A stretch of DNA of 64,000 nt from JALZKA01 sp963721645 (GTDB lineage: Bacteria; Actinomycetota; Thermoleophilia; Solirubrobacterales; 70-9): assembly GCA_963721645.1 (NCBI GenBank), contig CAVRJK010000002.1, positions 868,001 to 932,000 of the forward strand. Direction: 5' to 3'. This document shows positions 15,363-23,966 of this stretch, in pieces. A program made the translations under genes and the position numbers. The stretch's first letter is position 1, and each line of letters begins with the position of its first letter. A model generated the notes under the pieces. It was given only the letters and a program-made list of their open reading frames with translations, was not told the origin of the DNA and did no database searches.

Positions 15363-18300
15363 TTGGCCTCAAGCGATGATCGGCCCCTTCCGGGCGAAGG
15401 TGAGCCTACGCCCGACGACGAGTCATCCGACCGCGTCGCCGGCGTGCGCGATTCCATCGCGAAGCGCCTCGCAGAGATCGCCGTAAGCGCAGAGCGCAGG
15501 CAGGTCGAGGAGCACGCCCAGGCCATGAAGCGCCTCGAGGACGAGGCGAAGGAACGGCTCGAAGCGATGTTCGCAGAGCATGCAGAGCGTCTGGAGACGA
15601 GGCTCGGCGAGGCAACGAATCGGGCAACCGAAGAGGCTCGGACGGCGGCCGAGACCAACGTCAGAGCTGCCGCGGCGGTGATCCGCGCCGAGAGCGAGGA
15701 GGCGCTGATCGCCCACGCGAGGGGCCTGGATTCGAGAGCAGCCGCCGCCGACCGGGTCAGAACCGAAGACATCCGAGCCGAACTCGAGAGCACGGTCGCC
15801 GAGGCGATCTCGGCCGCCGAGGAGAAGTCCGCGGCCTCGCTCAAGGCCGTCCACGAGGAGCTTCGCGCACAGGCGCAAAAGGACTCTCAAACCCTTTCGG
15901 CCGATCTCTCCGAGGACCTGGCCGCTGCGCGCGGGCGCCTCGAGGATGCCGCGAAGCAACGTCTGGACGAGATCCTTGCCGAGCACGCCAAGCGCGCCGA
16001 AAGCGATCTCGCCGAAGCCACCCTCCGGGCCCGGGAGGACGGCCGCGAATCAGCCGAGGCGCAGATCGAGGCGCTGGCCGGGAAGATCCAAGCCGAGGCA
16101 GCACAGAGCCTCTCCGAGCACACCGCAAAGCTCGAGGAAGCAGCCGCCGCCGCCGACAGGGTCAGAACCGAGGACATCCGAGCCGAACTCGAGAGCACGG
16201 TCGCCGAGGCGATCTCGGCCGCCGAGGAGAAGTCCGCGGCCTCGCTCAAGGCCGTCCACGAGGAGCTTCGCGCACAGGCGCAAAAGGACTCTCAAACCCT
16301 TTCGGCCGATCTCTCCGAGGACCTGGCCGCTGCGCGCGGGCGCCTCGAGGATGCCGCGAAGCAACGTCTGGACGAGATCCTTGCCGAGCACGCCAAGCGC
16401 GCCGAAAGCGATCTCGCCGAAGCCACCCTCCGGGCCCGGGAGGACGGCCGCGAATCAGCCGAGGCGCAGATCGAGGCGCTGGCCGGGAAGATCCAAGCCG
16501 AGGCAGCACAGAGCCTCTCCGAGCACACCGCAAAGCTCGAGGAAGCAGCCGCCGCCGCCGACAGGGCGAGGGCCGAGGAGCACCGCAAGGAGATGGAAGC
16601 AAGGCTGGCCTCGGCTCTGGCCGAGGTCGAGGAGCAGTCCTCCGCTTCGCTCAAAGCCCTGCACGAGGAGCTGCGCGCGCAGGCCCAAGCACGATCTCAT
16701 GAGCTCGAAGGCCGCACCGCCGAGGCGATGTCCGCGGCCCAGGAGCGGCTCGCCGGAGAGCTGGCGGCCAGGGCTGAACGCCACGAATCGGAGCTGACCG
16801 CGCGCGATGCCGGCCTGCGCGAGGAATCGAAGCGAGAGCTGACCGCCGAGTTGGCCGCGACGGCGCAAGAGCTGGTGGACAGCAGGGCGGCCGCGCACCT
16901 GGCTGAGCTTTCGGCGATCGCGTCGCGCACGACGCAGGAGGGAGTCGCGAAGGCGGAGGCCGCCGCTCAAAGTACTTCCGAGGAACGGCTGGCGGAGATC
17001 GAGGCCCGCCTGCGCAGTGAGCACGAAGCTGCTCTCACCGAGATGCGCGGCCTGGGAAGCGAGACGGTTGAACGGGCCCGCTACGAGCTGACGGAGCAGC
17101 TCACCGCGTCGATCACGGAGGCAAGCCAGGCTCTGCAGGCCGAGGCCAGATCGGGTCAGGCCGCGATCGAAGCCGAGGCGCGTGCACGCCAAGGCGAGGT
17201 CGACGCAGAGACCGCGGCCGCGCACGCAAGGCGTGAGGCTGATGAGAAAAAGCTTCGGGCCTTGATCGAGACCGACGCGCACGCGCTTCGCGCCCAGATC
17301 GAGCAGGAGATCAAGGCTTCACGCACCGCTCTCGAAACGGCGATTGCCGAGGAGCGCACTGCCCTGGAAACGGCGCTCGGCCAGGAACGCAGCGCCATCG
17401 AGTCCGCTGCGAGTCAGGCGCAGGCCCAGCTTGTGAGCGAGGCAGCCGGCCTCCGCGCAGAAGCGCAGGAGACCCAGGCCACCGCGGAAAAGGCCGCCGC
17501 GGCGGCGCATGCCCAGACCGAAGCTCGCCTGGCAAAAGCCGCAAGCGCACGCCTCGAGGTCATCGACAGGTCACTGTCGGCACGCAACGCCGCCGCGACA
17601 GCAGCGGAGGCGGCAAGACTCCGCGAAGAGCTTTCCCGGTCGCTAGCGGATTGGAGTGAGAAGACCAGGGGGGAGGTCCTCGAGGTGACGCACGCAAGCG
17701 CCCAGGCGATGGTGGACGAACGCGCCGCAGCTGCCCGCGAGTCACTGGCCAAGGACAACGCCGCGGCCGTCGAAGCCGCTCTCATGACCGCCCATGCGGA
17801 GGCCGCGCGCGAGGTCAAGCGGCGGTCCGCGAAGGCCGAGAAGCGCCTGCGCTCCGAGGTCAAGGAAAACCAGAAGGCTGCCGACGCAGCCACTGCGCGT
17901 GCCGCCGAACAGCGCCAGGCAAAGATCGCGGCGGAGCTGCGCGAAGAACTCCAGAGCCAGCTCACGGGCGCTCGGGACGAGATAGACGCGGGCGTGGACA
18001 GGGCGACCGCGGACGTTCACGAACGGGTGGTGGCGCAAGCAGCGAAGGAGTTCTCGGAGCGGACCGAACGGGCGGCGGAGTCTTTGAAAGCCCAAGACGC
18101 TCAGATGCGCAAGGCCGGTCTCGACGCGCTGAGGGACGAGCACGCAACACACCTTGAGCGTGTGAAAAGTGAGCTGGGTGAGCACACAGCGGGTCTGATG
18201 CGCGAGCATCGCGACGGGCTCGACACGGCGCTCGAAGGCAGGCTGGCCACTGGACTCGATGCTGCCGCCGCAAAAATTGCCGGGGAAGTACGGGTAGAGC

Positions 18301-19226
18301 TCGAGTCCGGCCTGAAAAGCGTCGAGCGGAAGCTGGACGAGAGTACGGCGACGCGGATGGCGGACCACACCTCACGTCTTGTTGAGCACGCTGCAAAGCA
18401 GTCGGCATCCTTGGACGTGCGCGCGGCGGAACTCGCCGATCAAGGTCGCTCTCAAGCCGAGGAGGCCGCACGGGTGGTCGCCGAGTCCGAGTCCGAGCGC
18501 AGGTTCTGCGAGCTAAGGCCTCGCCTGGAGAACCGGATCGCCGAGGCAGAAAAAGCCGCTGCCGCAGAGGCGCAACGTGCTCGTGCCGAGCTCGAGGACG
18601 CTCAGGAGGAGGCCGCTCGGGAAAGGCTCTCCGAAGCGCTCGAAAGGGTGCGCTCGGAGGGGAATGCAGTGGTCTCAAAGGCGCGCGCCGACCTGGACGG
18701 GGTGACCGCCAAGAGTCGCGTTGACCTTGAGGGCATCGCCAAGCATCTGGAGCGCCGCGAGCAGCGCCGCGAGCTTCGCCTCGCCAAAGCCGAGACAACG
18801 AGACGGATCAAGGGAGCCCTCGAGAATCTGGAGTCCGAGCGAGAGCTCGCCGACGCCGAGCGCCGAAAGTTTCTCGAGACGACGCGAGAAGAGCTGGCGG
18901 CTGTGGCCGATAAAGCAGTCAGGAGGATCGACGAGCGAGCGGATGGTGCGGGAGAGGCCGTCGCGGGCGTGGGCGAGCGTCTGACGGATGCGCTGGAGCG
19001 AGCCGAAGCGACAGTCGCCAGGGTCGAGGAGTCCACCGCCCGCATCGCCGAACTGGAGCGGCGCGCCGCGGCGGCAGAGCGCGAAGCCGCTCGCTCAGCC
19101 GAGATGGCCCGCAACGCGGTCGAACTTGAGTCCCGCATGCGCGAAGCGCTCAACCTGGAGGCTGCAGCGGCCGAGCAGATCTCCATCGCCGAGCGCAAGC
19201 TGCTGGATTTCGTGGTTCACCGCTGA
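15363..19226 (+). CDS. giant Ala/Glu-rich coiled-coil protein (1287 aa)
   Basis: No signal peptide or membrane helix; almost the whole chain is charged heptad sequence of A, E, R, L and D with very few Cys, Trp or Pro residues. The N-terminal 35 residues are acidic and disordered (GEGEPTPDDESSD). Residues about 132-401 are two identical 135-residue units, preceded by a half unit and followed by a diverged third unit, so the rod grows by tandem duplication. The C-terminal end carries HLERREQRRELRLAKAE and a final helix ISIAERKLLDFVVHR. I do not recognise a named family. The general look resembles filament formers such as FilP/Scy or apolipoprotein-like helical proteins, but this is only resemblance. 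It ends 84 bases before dnaE. Confidence 0.8.
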   Translation: MASSDDRPLPGEGEPTPDDESSDRVAGVRDSIAKRLAEIAVSAERRQVEEHAQAMKRLEDEAKERLEAMFAEHAERLETRLGEATNRATEEARTAAETNVRAAAAVIRAESEEALIAHARGLDSRAAAADRVRTEDIRAELESTVAEAISAAEEKSAASLKAVHEELRAQAQKDSQTLSADLSEDLAAARGRLEDAAKQRLDEILAEHAKRAESDLAEATLRAREDGRESAEAQIEALAGKIQAEAAQSLSEHTAKLEEAAAAADRVRTEDIRAELESTVAEAISAAEEKSAASLKAVHEELRAQAQKDSQTLSADLSEDLAAARGRLEDAAKQRLDEILAEHAKRAESDLAEATLRAREDGRESAEAQIEALAGKIQAEAAQSLSEHTAKLEEAAAAADRARAEEHRKEMEARLASALAEVEEQSSASLKALHEELRAQAQARSHELEGRTAEAMSAAQERLAGELAARAERHESELTARDAGLREESKRELTAELAATAQELVDSRAAAHLAELSAIASRTTQEGVAKAEAAAQSTSEERLAEIEARLRSEHEAALTEMRGLGSETVERARYELTEQLTASITEASQALQAEARSGQAAIEAEARARQGEVDAETAAAHARREADEKKLRALIETDAHALRAQIEQEIKASRTALETAIAEERTALETALGQERSAIESAASQAQAQLVSEAAGLRAEAQETQATAEKAAAAAHAQTEARLAKAASARLEVIDRSLSARNAAATAAEAARLREELSRSLADWSEKTRGEVLEVTHASAQAMVDERAAAARESLAKDNAAAVEAALMTAHAEAAREVKRRSAKAEKRLRSEVKENQKAADAATARAAEQRQAKIAAELREELQSQLTGARDEIDAGVDRATADVHERVVAQAAKEFSERTERAAESLKAQDAQMRKAGLDALRDEHATHLERVKSELGEHTAGLMREHRDGLDTALEGRLATGLDAAAAKIAGEVRVELESGLKSVERKLDESTATRMADHTSRLVEHAAKQSASLDVRAAELADQGRSQAEEAARVVAESESERRFCELRPRLENRIAEAEKAAAAEAQRARAELEDAQEEAARERLSEALERVRSEGNAVVSKARADLDGVTAKSRVDLEGIAKHLERREQRRELRLAKAETTRRIKGALENLESERELADAERRKFLETTREELAAVADKAVRRIDERADGAGEAVAGVGERLTDALERAEATVARVEESTARIAELERRAAAAEREAARSAEMARNAVELESRMREALNLEAAAAEQISIAERKLLDFVVHR
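15756..16565 (+). repeat. perfect tandem duplication, 2 x 405 bp, inside a coding region
   Basis: Copy 1 is 15756-16160 and copy 2 is 16161-16565. Reading them side by side I found one difference, GAAGAC versus GAGGAC near the left edge, which leaves the protein unchanged. 405 is 135 codons, so frame is kept. Flanking sequence is related: a half unit before and a diverged unit after. Confidence 0.85.
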
Positions 19227-19277
19227 GACACCCGAATCTGGCCTCCCGGAGGCCCCAAAGTCCGGAATCGCAACCAG

Positions 19278-19306
19278 TTGGCATCTGGCCTCGCTGGCAG
19301 TATGGG
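19278..19306 (+). promoter_or_regulatory. candidate dnaE promoter TTGGCA-17-TATGGG
   Basis: -35 TTGGCA (19278-19283) and -10 TATGGG (19301-19306) are 17 bases apart. The -10 overlaps the possible ATG at 19302, which favours GTG 19311 as the true start. Confidence 0.4.
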
Positions 19307-19310
19307 GTGG

Positions 19311-22300
19311 GTGAGCGGAACGGTCGCACATCTACACGTCCACAGCGAGTACTCGCTGCTCGATGGCCACTGCCAGATCGAGAAGAAGACGTCGAAGGGC
19401 ACGGTCTACCCGATGGCAGAGCGGGCTGCGGAGCTCGGTATGCCGGCGCTGGGGCTCACCGATCACGGTGCGATGAACGGCGCGGTGGACCACTACAAGG
19501 CGTGCAAGAAGGCCGGGATCAAGCCGATTCTGGGCATGGAGGCCTATCTCGTCGATGATCACAAGGCGTCTGATCGCAGGGGTGAGCGAAACCACCTGAC
19601 TCTCCTCGCCGGTTCCGACGTGGGCTTCCGGAATTTGGTCAAGCTCTCCTCGGCCGGCTTTCTGGAGGGGTTCGGTCGTGGCAAGGCGAACATCGATATG
19701 GGCTTGCTGGAGCGCTATTCGGAAGGACTGATCGCGCTCTCGGGGTGCCTTCAGTCGCGTCTGTCCCGGCGGATCCTCGAGGAGCGTCCCGCCGACGCCC
19801 GCTCGCATCTCGACGATCTCGTCCAGGCGATCGGGCGCGACAACCTCTACATGGAGATCCAGGTCAACGGCATCCCCGAGCAGGACAAGGTGAACGAAGG
19901 CGTCGTCCGCCTGGCCAAAGAGATCGGCAGGCCCCTGGTCGGAACCGGCGACGTCCACTACCTCACTCGCGAGGACTACCACCACCACGCGGCGCTCCTC
20001 TGCGTGCAGACCAAGTCCACGCTCGAACAGCCGAAGATGCGCTTCGACACGAACGAGTTCTATTTGAAGAGCCCGGAAGAGATGGCGAAGGACTTCGAGC
20101 CGTGGCCCGAGGCGATTCCGACCACGCTCGAGATCGCCGAGCGCTGTCACACCGAGATCGAACTCGACAAGCTCCTGTTGCCACGGTTCCCGACGCCCGA
20201 CGGCGAGGAGCCGGGAGCGATGCTCCGCCGACTCGCGTACGAGGGCATGCGCCGCCGCTACGGCGATCCGCTGCCGGCCGAAGCTTCGGAGCGGATGGAG
20301 TTCGAGCTCGGGGTCATCTCGGACATGGGTTTCGAGTCCTACTTCCTGATCGTGTGGGATTTCGTCACCTACGCGAAGTCCAACGGAGTCGCAGTAGGAC
20401 CGGGACGTGGCTCGGCCGCCGGCTCGATCGTCGCCTACTGCCTGGACATCACCGACCTGGACCCGCTGGCGAACGATCTCCTCTTCGAGCGATTCCTGAA
20501 CCCGGCGCGCAAGTCGATGCCAGACATCGATATCGACTTCTCGGTCCGCGGGCGGGAGCGAGTGATCCGCTACGTCCAGGAGAAGTACGGGCGCGAATCG
20601 GTGGCGCAGATCATCACCTTCGGCAAGATGGCGCCGCGCGCCGCCACGCGCGACGCAGCTCGCGTTCTCGGCTACGACTACGGCACCGGCGACCGCCTCG
20701 CAAAGCTGATCCCCGAACCGATCATGGGCAGGAGCCCGAGCTTCGAGGAGTGCCTGAAGTCAAATGCCGACCTCCGCCGCGAGGTCGACGCGAGCCCGGA
20801 CTCCAAACGGATCGTCGACGTGGCACAGGGTCTGGAGGGCGTGGTCCGAAACAACTCGATCCACGCCGCCGCCGTCGTGATCGCCGACCGGCCGCTCCAC
20901 GAGATCGTTCCACTCCAGCTGGCCGAGGACCGGGGTGCTCCCGCCGTCAACGGCGCGGGCGGAAAGCCCCAGCGCCAGTACAAGATCGTCACTCAGTACT
21001 CGATGGGCCCGATCGAGGAGATCGGGCTTTTGAAGATGGACTTTCTCGGCCTTCGCAACCTGGACGTGATCGAGGACGCGGTCGCGATCATCAAACGCTC
21101 CCGCGACGTGGACGTCGAGATGCAGTCCATCCCCCTCGACGACGTGAAGACCTACGAAATGCTTGCCCGCGGCGATTCGGTCGGCGTCTTCCAGCTCGAG
21201 TCCGAGGGCATGCGCGAGGCGCTCAAACAGATCCGCCCGACCGAGTTCAACGACATCGTCGCGATCGGCGCGCTCTACCGGCCGGGCGCGATGCGATTCA
21301 TTCCCGACTACGCGCGCGGCAAGAGGGACCCGTCTTCCGTCAGCTTCCAGGACGAGCGGCTGCGCCCGATCACGCAGGAGACGTACGGCTGCTGCATCTA
21401 CCAGGAGCAGTTGATGGAGATCTCCAAGCAGCTGGGCGGGTTTTCGCCGGCCGAAGCTGACGATCTGCGCAAGGCCATCGGCAAGAAGAAGCGTGACCTC
21501 ATGGCGACGATGAAGGACAAGTTCATCGACGGCTGCGCAGCCTCCGGTACGCAACGCCGCGTCGCCGACGACCTGTGGGGACTGATGACGGCTGCGGCCG
21601 ACTACTCCTTCAACAAGTCGCACGCCGCGTGTTACGCGATGATCTCCTACCGCACCGCCTACCTGAAGGCGAACTACCCCGCTGAGTACATGGCCGCGGT
21701 GATTTCGTCCGTCATGTCCACCAAGGACAAGGTGCCGTTCTTCGTCAACCGCTGCGCCGAGATGGGGATCGAGGTATTACCGCCGGACGTGAACTCCTCG
21801 GAACACGGCTTCATAGTCGCGGGCAACTCGATCCGGTTCGGCCTCGACGCGGTCAAGAACGTGGGCCACCAGGCGGTCGACGTGATCATGGCCGCCAGGG
21901 AGCGCGGTGGGCCTTTCGAGTCGATCTGGGATTTTTGCGATCGGGCGGATGCGCGAGCTGTGAACAAGCGGGCGATCGAGTGCCTCGTCAAGTGCGGCGC
22001 ACTCGACTCCACCAAGGCCTCGCGGCGCGGGATGCTGGAGGTTCTGCCTGCTGCGCAGGCCTCGGGACAGAAGGCGCAAGACGATGCGCTGCGCGGCCAG
22101 GGCTCGATCTTCGACTTCGGGGACTCCTCGGCCGATGACGATCCGCTGGCCGGTGCGTTCGCTTCGCAGCGTCCGCCCGTCCCTGCGGGCGAGTTCGATC
22201 AGCGGGAGCTGCTCTCGCTCGAAAAGGAGACGCTCGGGACGTTCCTTTCCTCGCATCCGCTGAAGGAGGTCCGCGAGGCCCTTCGCGAGAAGGTCGACTG

Positions 22301-22850
22301 CGACCTGCCTGCGCTGGAGAAGAAGCAGGACGGCGCCTGGCTGACCGTCGGCGGGATCGTCGCCGAGGCAAAGAAGGTGCGAACCCGGTCGGGCAACCAC
22401 GTGATGTTCGCCAAGCTCGACGACCTCGAGGGCCAGGTCGAGCTGTTTGTACCCGACGCAAGCTCCGAGGTGGCCCAAGCCGTGGCTGTCGACCGCGTCG
22501 TGATCGTGCGCGGGCGCCTGGATCACAAAGAGCGAGGTCAGACCTCGATCCGCGTGCAGGACGCGGAGATCTTCGAGCCTGACGCGATCGAGATAGCTCG
22601 CGCCAAGAAGAACGCCAAACCAACGGAGCTCACCCTGAACATCGACGCATCGAGATTCCGGGCGGAGCTGATCGCCGATCTGAAGGGGCTTTTCGAGACC
22701 TACCCCGGCGGCACCGAGGTCACCCTCGTCATGAAGACGAGCGAGGGCACCAGAAAGCTCAGGTTCGGGGACGGCTACCGCGTCGAACCTAACCACGGCT
22801 TGCGCGCGGAGCTCGACCAGCTCCTCGGGCCGACCGCGCTCGCCGCTTAG
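19311..22850 (+). CDS. dnaE: DNA polymerase III alpha subunit
   Basis: The replicative polymerase catalytic subunit, 1179 residues, a normal DnaE1 length. An N-terminal PHP domain opens with AHLHVHSEYSLLDG and has TDHGAMNGAVDHY. The palm carries GPGRGSAAGSIVAYCL and the catalytic PDIDIDF; TFGKMAPRAATRDAARVLG follows. The C-terminal part has the helix-hairpin region and an OB domain (WLTVGGIVAEAKKVRTRSG, FAKLDDLEGQVELFVPD). No intein is seen here. The start is either ATG 19302 or GTG 19311; the GTG is preferred because homologues begin about there and a -10 box overlaps the ATG. It stands alone between the coiled-coil gene and a small Cys-rich gene. Confidence 0.97.
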   Translation: MSGTVAHLHVHSEYSLLDGHCQIEKKTSKGTVYPMAERAAELGMPALGLTDHGAMNGAVDHYKACKKAGIKPILGMEAYLVDDHKASDRRGERNHLTLLAGSDVGFRNLVKLSSAGFLEGFGRGKANIDMGLLERYSEGLIALSGCLQSRLSRRILEERPADARSHLDDLVQAIGRDNLYMEIQVNGIPEQDKVNEGVVRLAKEIGRPLVGTGDVHYLTREDYHHHAALLCVQTKSTLEQPKMRFDTNEFYLKSPEEMAKDFEPWPEAIPTTLEIAERCHTEIELDKLLLPRFPTPDGEEPGAMLRRLAYEGMRRRYGDPLPAEASERMEFELGVISDMGFESYFLIVWDFVTYAKSNGVAVGPGRGSAAGSIVAYCLDITDLDPLANDLLFERFLNPARKSMPDIDIDFSVRGRERVIRYVQEKYGRESVAQIITFGKMAPRAATRDAARVLGYDYGTGDRLAKLIPEPIMGRSPSFEECLKSNADLRREVDASPDSKRIVDVAQGLEGVVRNNSIHAAAVVIADRPLHEIVPLQLAEDRGAPAVNGAGGKPQRQYKIVTQYSMGPIEEIGLLKMDFLGLRNLDVIEDAVAIIKRSRDVDVEMQSIPLDDVKTYEMLARGDSVGVFQLESEGMREALKQIRPTEFNDIVAIGALYRPGAMRFIPDYARGKRDPSSVSFQDERLRPITQETYGCCIYQEQLMEISKQLGGFSPAEADDLRKAIGKKKRDLMATMKDKFIDGCAASGTQRRVADDLWGLMTAAADYSFNKSHAACYAMISYRTAYLKANYPAEYMAAVISSVMSTKDKVPFFVNRCAEMGIEVLPPDVNSSEHGFIVAGNSIRFGLDAVKNVGHQAVDVIMAARERGGPFESIWDFCDRADARAVNKRAIECLVKCGALDSTKASRRGMLEVLPAAQASGQKAQDDALRGQGSIFDFGDSSADDDPLAGAFASQRPPVPAGEFDQRELLSLEKETLGTFLSSHPLKEVREALREKVDCDLPALEKKQDGAWLTVGGIVAEAKKVRTRSGNHVMFAKLDDLEGQVELFVPDASSEVAQAVAVDRVVIVRGRLDHKERGQTSIRVQDAEIFEPDAIEIARAKKNAKPTELTLNIDASRFRAELIADLKGLFETYPGGTEVTLVMKTSEGTRKLRFGDGYRVEPNHGLRAELDQLLGPTALAA

Positions 22851-22877
22851 GCGACACCGCACCGCCCCTTCCACACA

Positions 22878-22883
22878 TACACT
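22878..22883 (+). promoter_or_regulatory. -10 box TACACT for leaderless gene at 22890
   Basis: TACACT, 6 bases, then GTG 22890. The arrangement places the first transcribed base at the start codon. Confidence 0.55.
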
Positions 22884-22889
22884 TCGCCA

Positions 22890-23285
22890 GTGGCGCTAGA
22901 CCAACGCGCAAAGACGGGCTTCGGCGAGTGCCGGAAATGCGGCACCTTCTGCGACAAGGTGGTTGAGCCGAGGGGCTGCGTGGAAGTGCGCTGCAAGTAC
23001 CTCTACTCCTACGAGGACAAGTTCACCGGGAACACGTACATGGGCTGCGTCCGCAAGGTCTTCCGAGCCGAGGTAGACGTCGACATGTTCCAGCTGGCCG
23101 AGAACTCCGGAGGCTTTGGCGGCCTGAAGGTGACGGGCCAACCGATGCCCCAGTGCCAGTTCTCCGTCGAGCCCGCTTTCGCCGGCACGGGGGACGAGTT
23201 CCAGTGCGTCAACAGGCGCTTCTTCGACGCCTCGGATGCCGGCCCCGAAGGCCTCCGGGCTTTCGACCTGCGGAACGCTCTGTAG
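22890..23285 (+). CDS. cysteine-rich conserved-looking protein (131 aa)
   Basis: The sequence holds ECRKCGTFCDK near the N-terminus, then GCVEVRCKYLYSYED, TYMGCVRKVF, QCQFSVEP and FQCVNRRFFDAS: nine cysteines in all, the first ones in a CxxCxxxC pattern suited to metal binding. No signal peptide or membrane helix. I do not recognise a family. The phrase GNTYMGCVRKVFRAEVD looks structured rather than random, and the leaderless TACACT promoter and GTG start support a real gene. It follows dnaE by 39 bases but has its own promoter. A zinc- or iron-binding regulator or enzyme fragment is possible. Confidence 0.7.
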   Translation: MALDQRAKTGFGECRKCGTFCDKVVEPRGCVEVRCKYLYSYEDKFTGNTYMGCVRKVFRAEVDVDMFQLAENSGGFGGLKVTGQPMPQCQFSVEPAFAGTGDEFQCVNRRFFDASDAGPEGLRAFDLRNAL

Positions 23286-23300
23286 GCGCGGACGGGCGCC

Positions 23301-23966
23301 TTAAGCCCGGAAGCGGTAGCCGACTCCTCGAACCGTCTCGAACGACTCCGAGGAAAGCTTTCGGCGCAGGTAGCCGACGTATACGTCGACGACGTTCGAA
23401 CCGGGGTCGTAGTCGTAACCCCAGACGTGGGCAAGAAGCTGTTCGCGACTCAGGACCTGATTTGGGTGCTCAAGAAAGGTCCGCAGCAGCTCGAACTCGC
23501 GGGCCGAGAGCTCGACGGTCGTCGAGTCGGAGCTGACCCAGCGCGTGCGGAGATCCAGGGTGATTCCAGCCTCGGAGATCTGGTGGCGCTCCTCGGTGGA
23601 GCCCGAATCGCCGCGTAGTCGGGCACGAACGCGGGCCACGAGCTCCTCGAAGTGGAATGGCTTGCCGATGTAGTCGTCCGCGCCTGCCTCGAGCCCTGCG
23701 ATGCGGTCAGAGGTGTCGTCGCGGGCGGTGAGGATGATCACCGGAAGCTTGTTCTGGGCCGCCCGCACGTCCCGCAGAACGTCCAGGCCGTCGCGACCGG
23801 GCAGTCCGAGGTCGAGGATCAGGAGATCGAAGTCCTCGTCCCTCGCCATCGCACTGGCACCGATGCCGTCGGCGACGACGGTCGTGGCGAAGCCGCCGGC
23901 GCGCAGGCCCTTCTCGAGAAAGGCGGCCAAGCGTGGCTCGTCCTCGGCAATCAGGATGCGTGCCAC
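23301..23966 (-). CDS. OmpR/PhoB-family response regulator
   Basis: 221 residues. Receiver domain: ILIAEDEP (acidic pocket), LLILDLGLPGRDG (phospho-Asp in LDLGLP), ILTARDD (Thr) and IGKPFHFEEL (Lys). Winged-helix output: VELSAREFELLRTFLEHPNQ, WGYDYDPGSNVVDVYVGYLR, VRGVGYRF. It pairs with the kinase gene whose 3' end overlaps its start by 16 bases. OmpR-type regulators bind direct repeats with about 11-bp pitch; exactly such an array lies at 26060, next to the two genes following this pair. Confidence 0.95.
   Translation of the reverse strand: MARILIAEDEPRLAAFLEKGLRAGGFATTVVADGIGASAMARDEDFDLLILDLGLPGRDGLDVLRDVRAAQNKLPVIILTARDDTSDRIAGLEAGADDYIGKPFHFEELVARVRARLRGDSGSTEERHQISEAGITLDLRTRWVSSDSTTVELSAREFELLRTFLEHPNQVLSREQLLAHVWGYDYDPGSNVVDVYVGYLRRKLSSESFETVRGVGYRFRA

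Noticed and set aside
15363..19226. Long antisense frames inside the coiled-coil gene, some repeated twice
   Set aside because: They mirror the Ala/Glu codon bias and the 405-bp duplication; the plus frame explains all of them.
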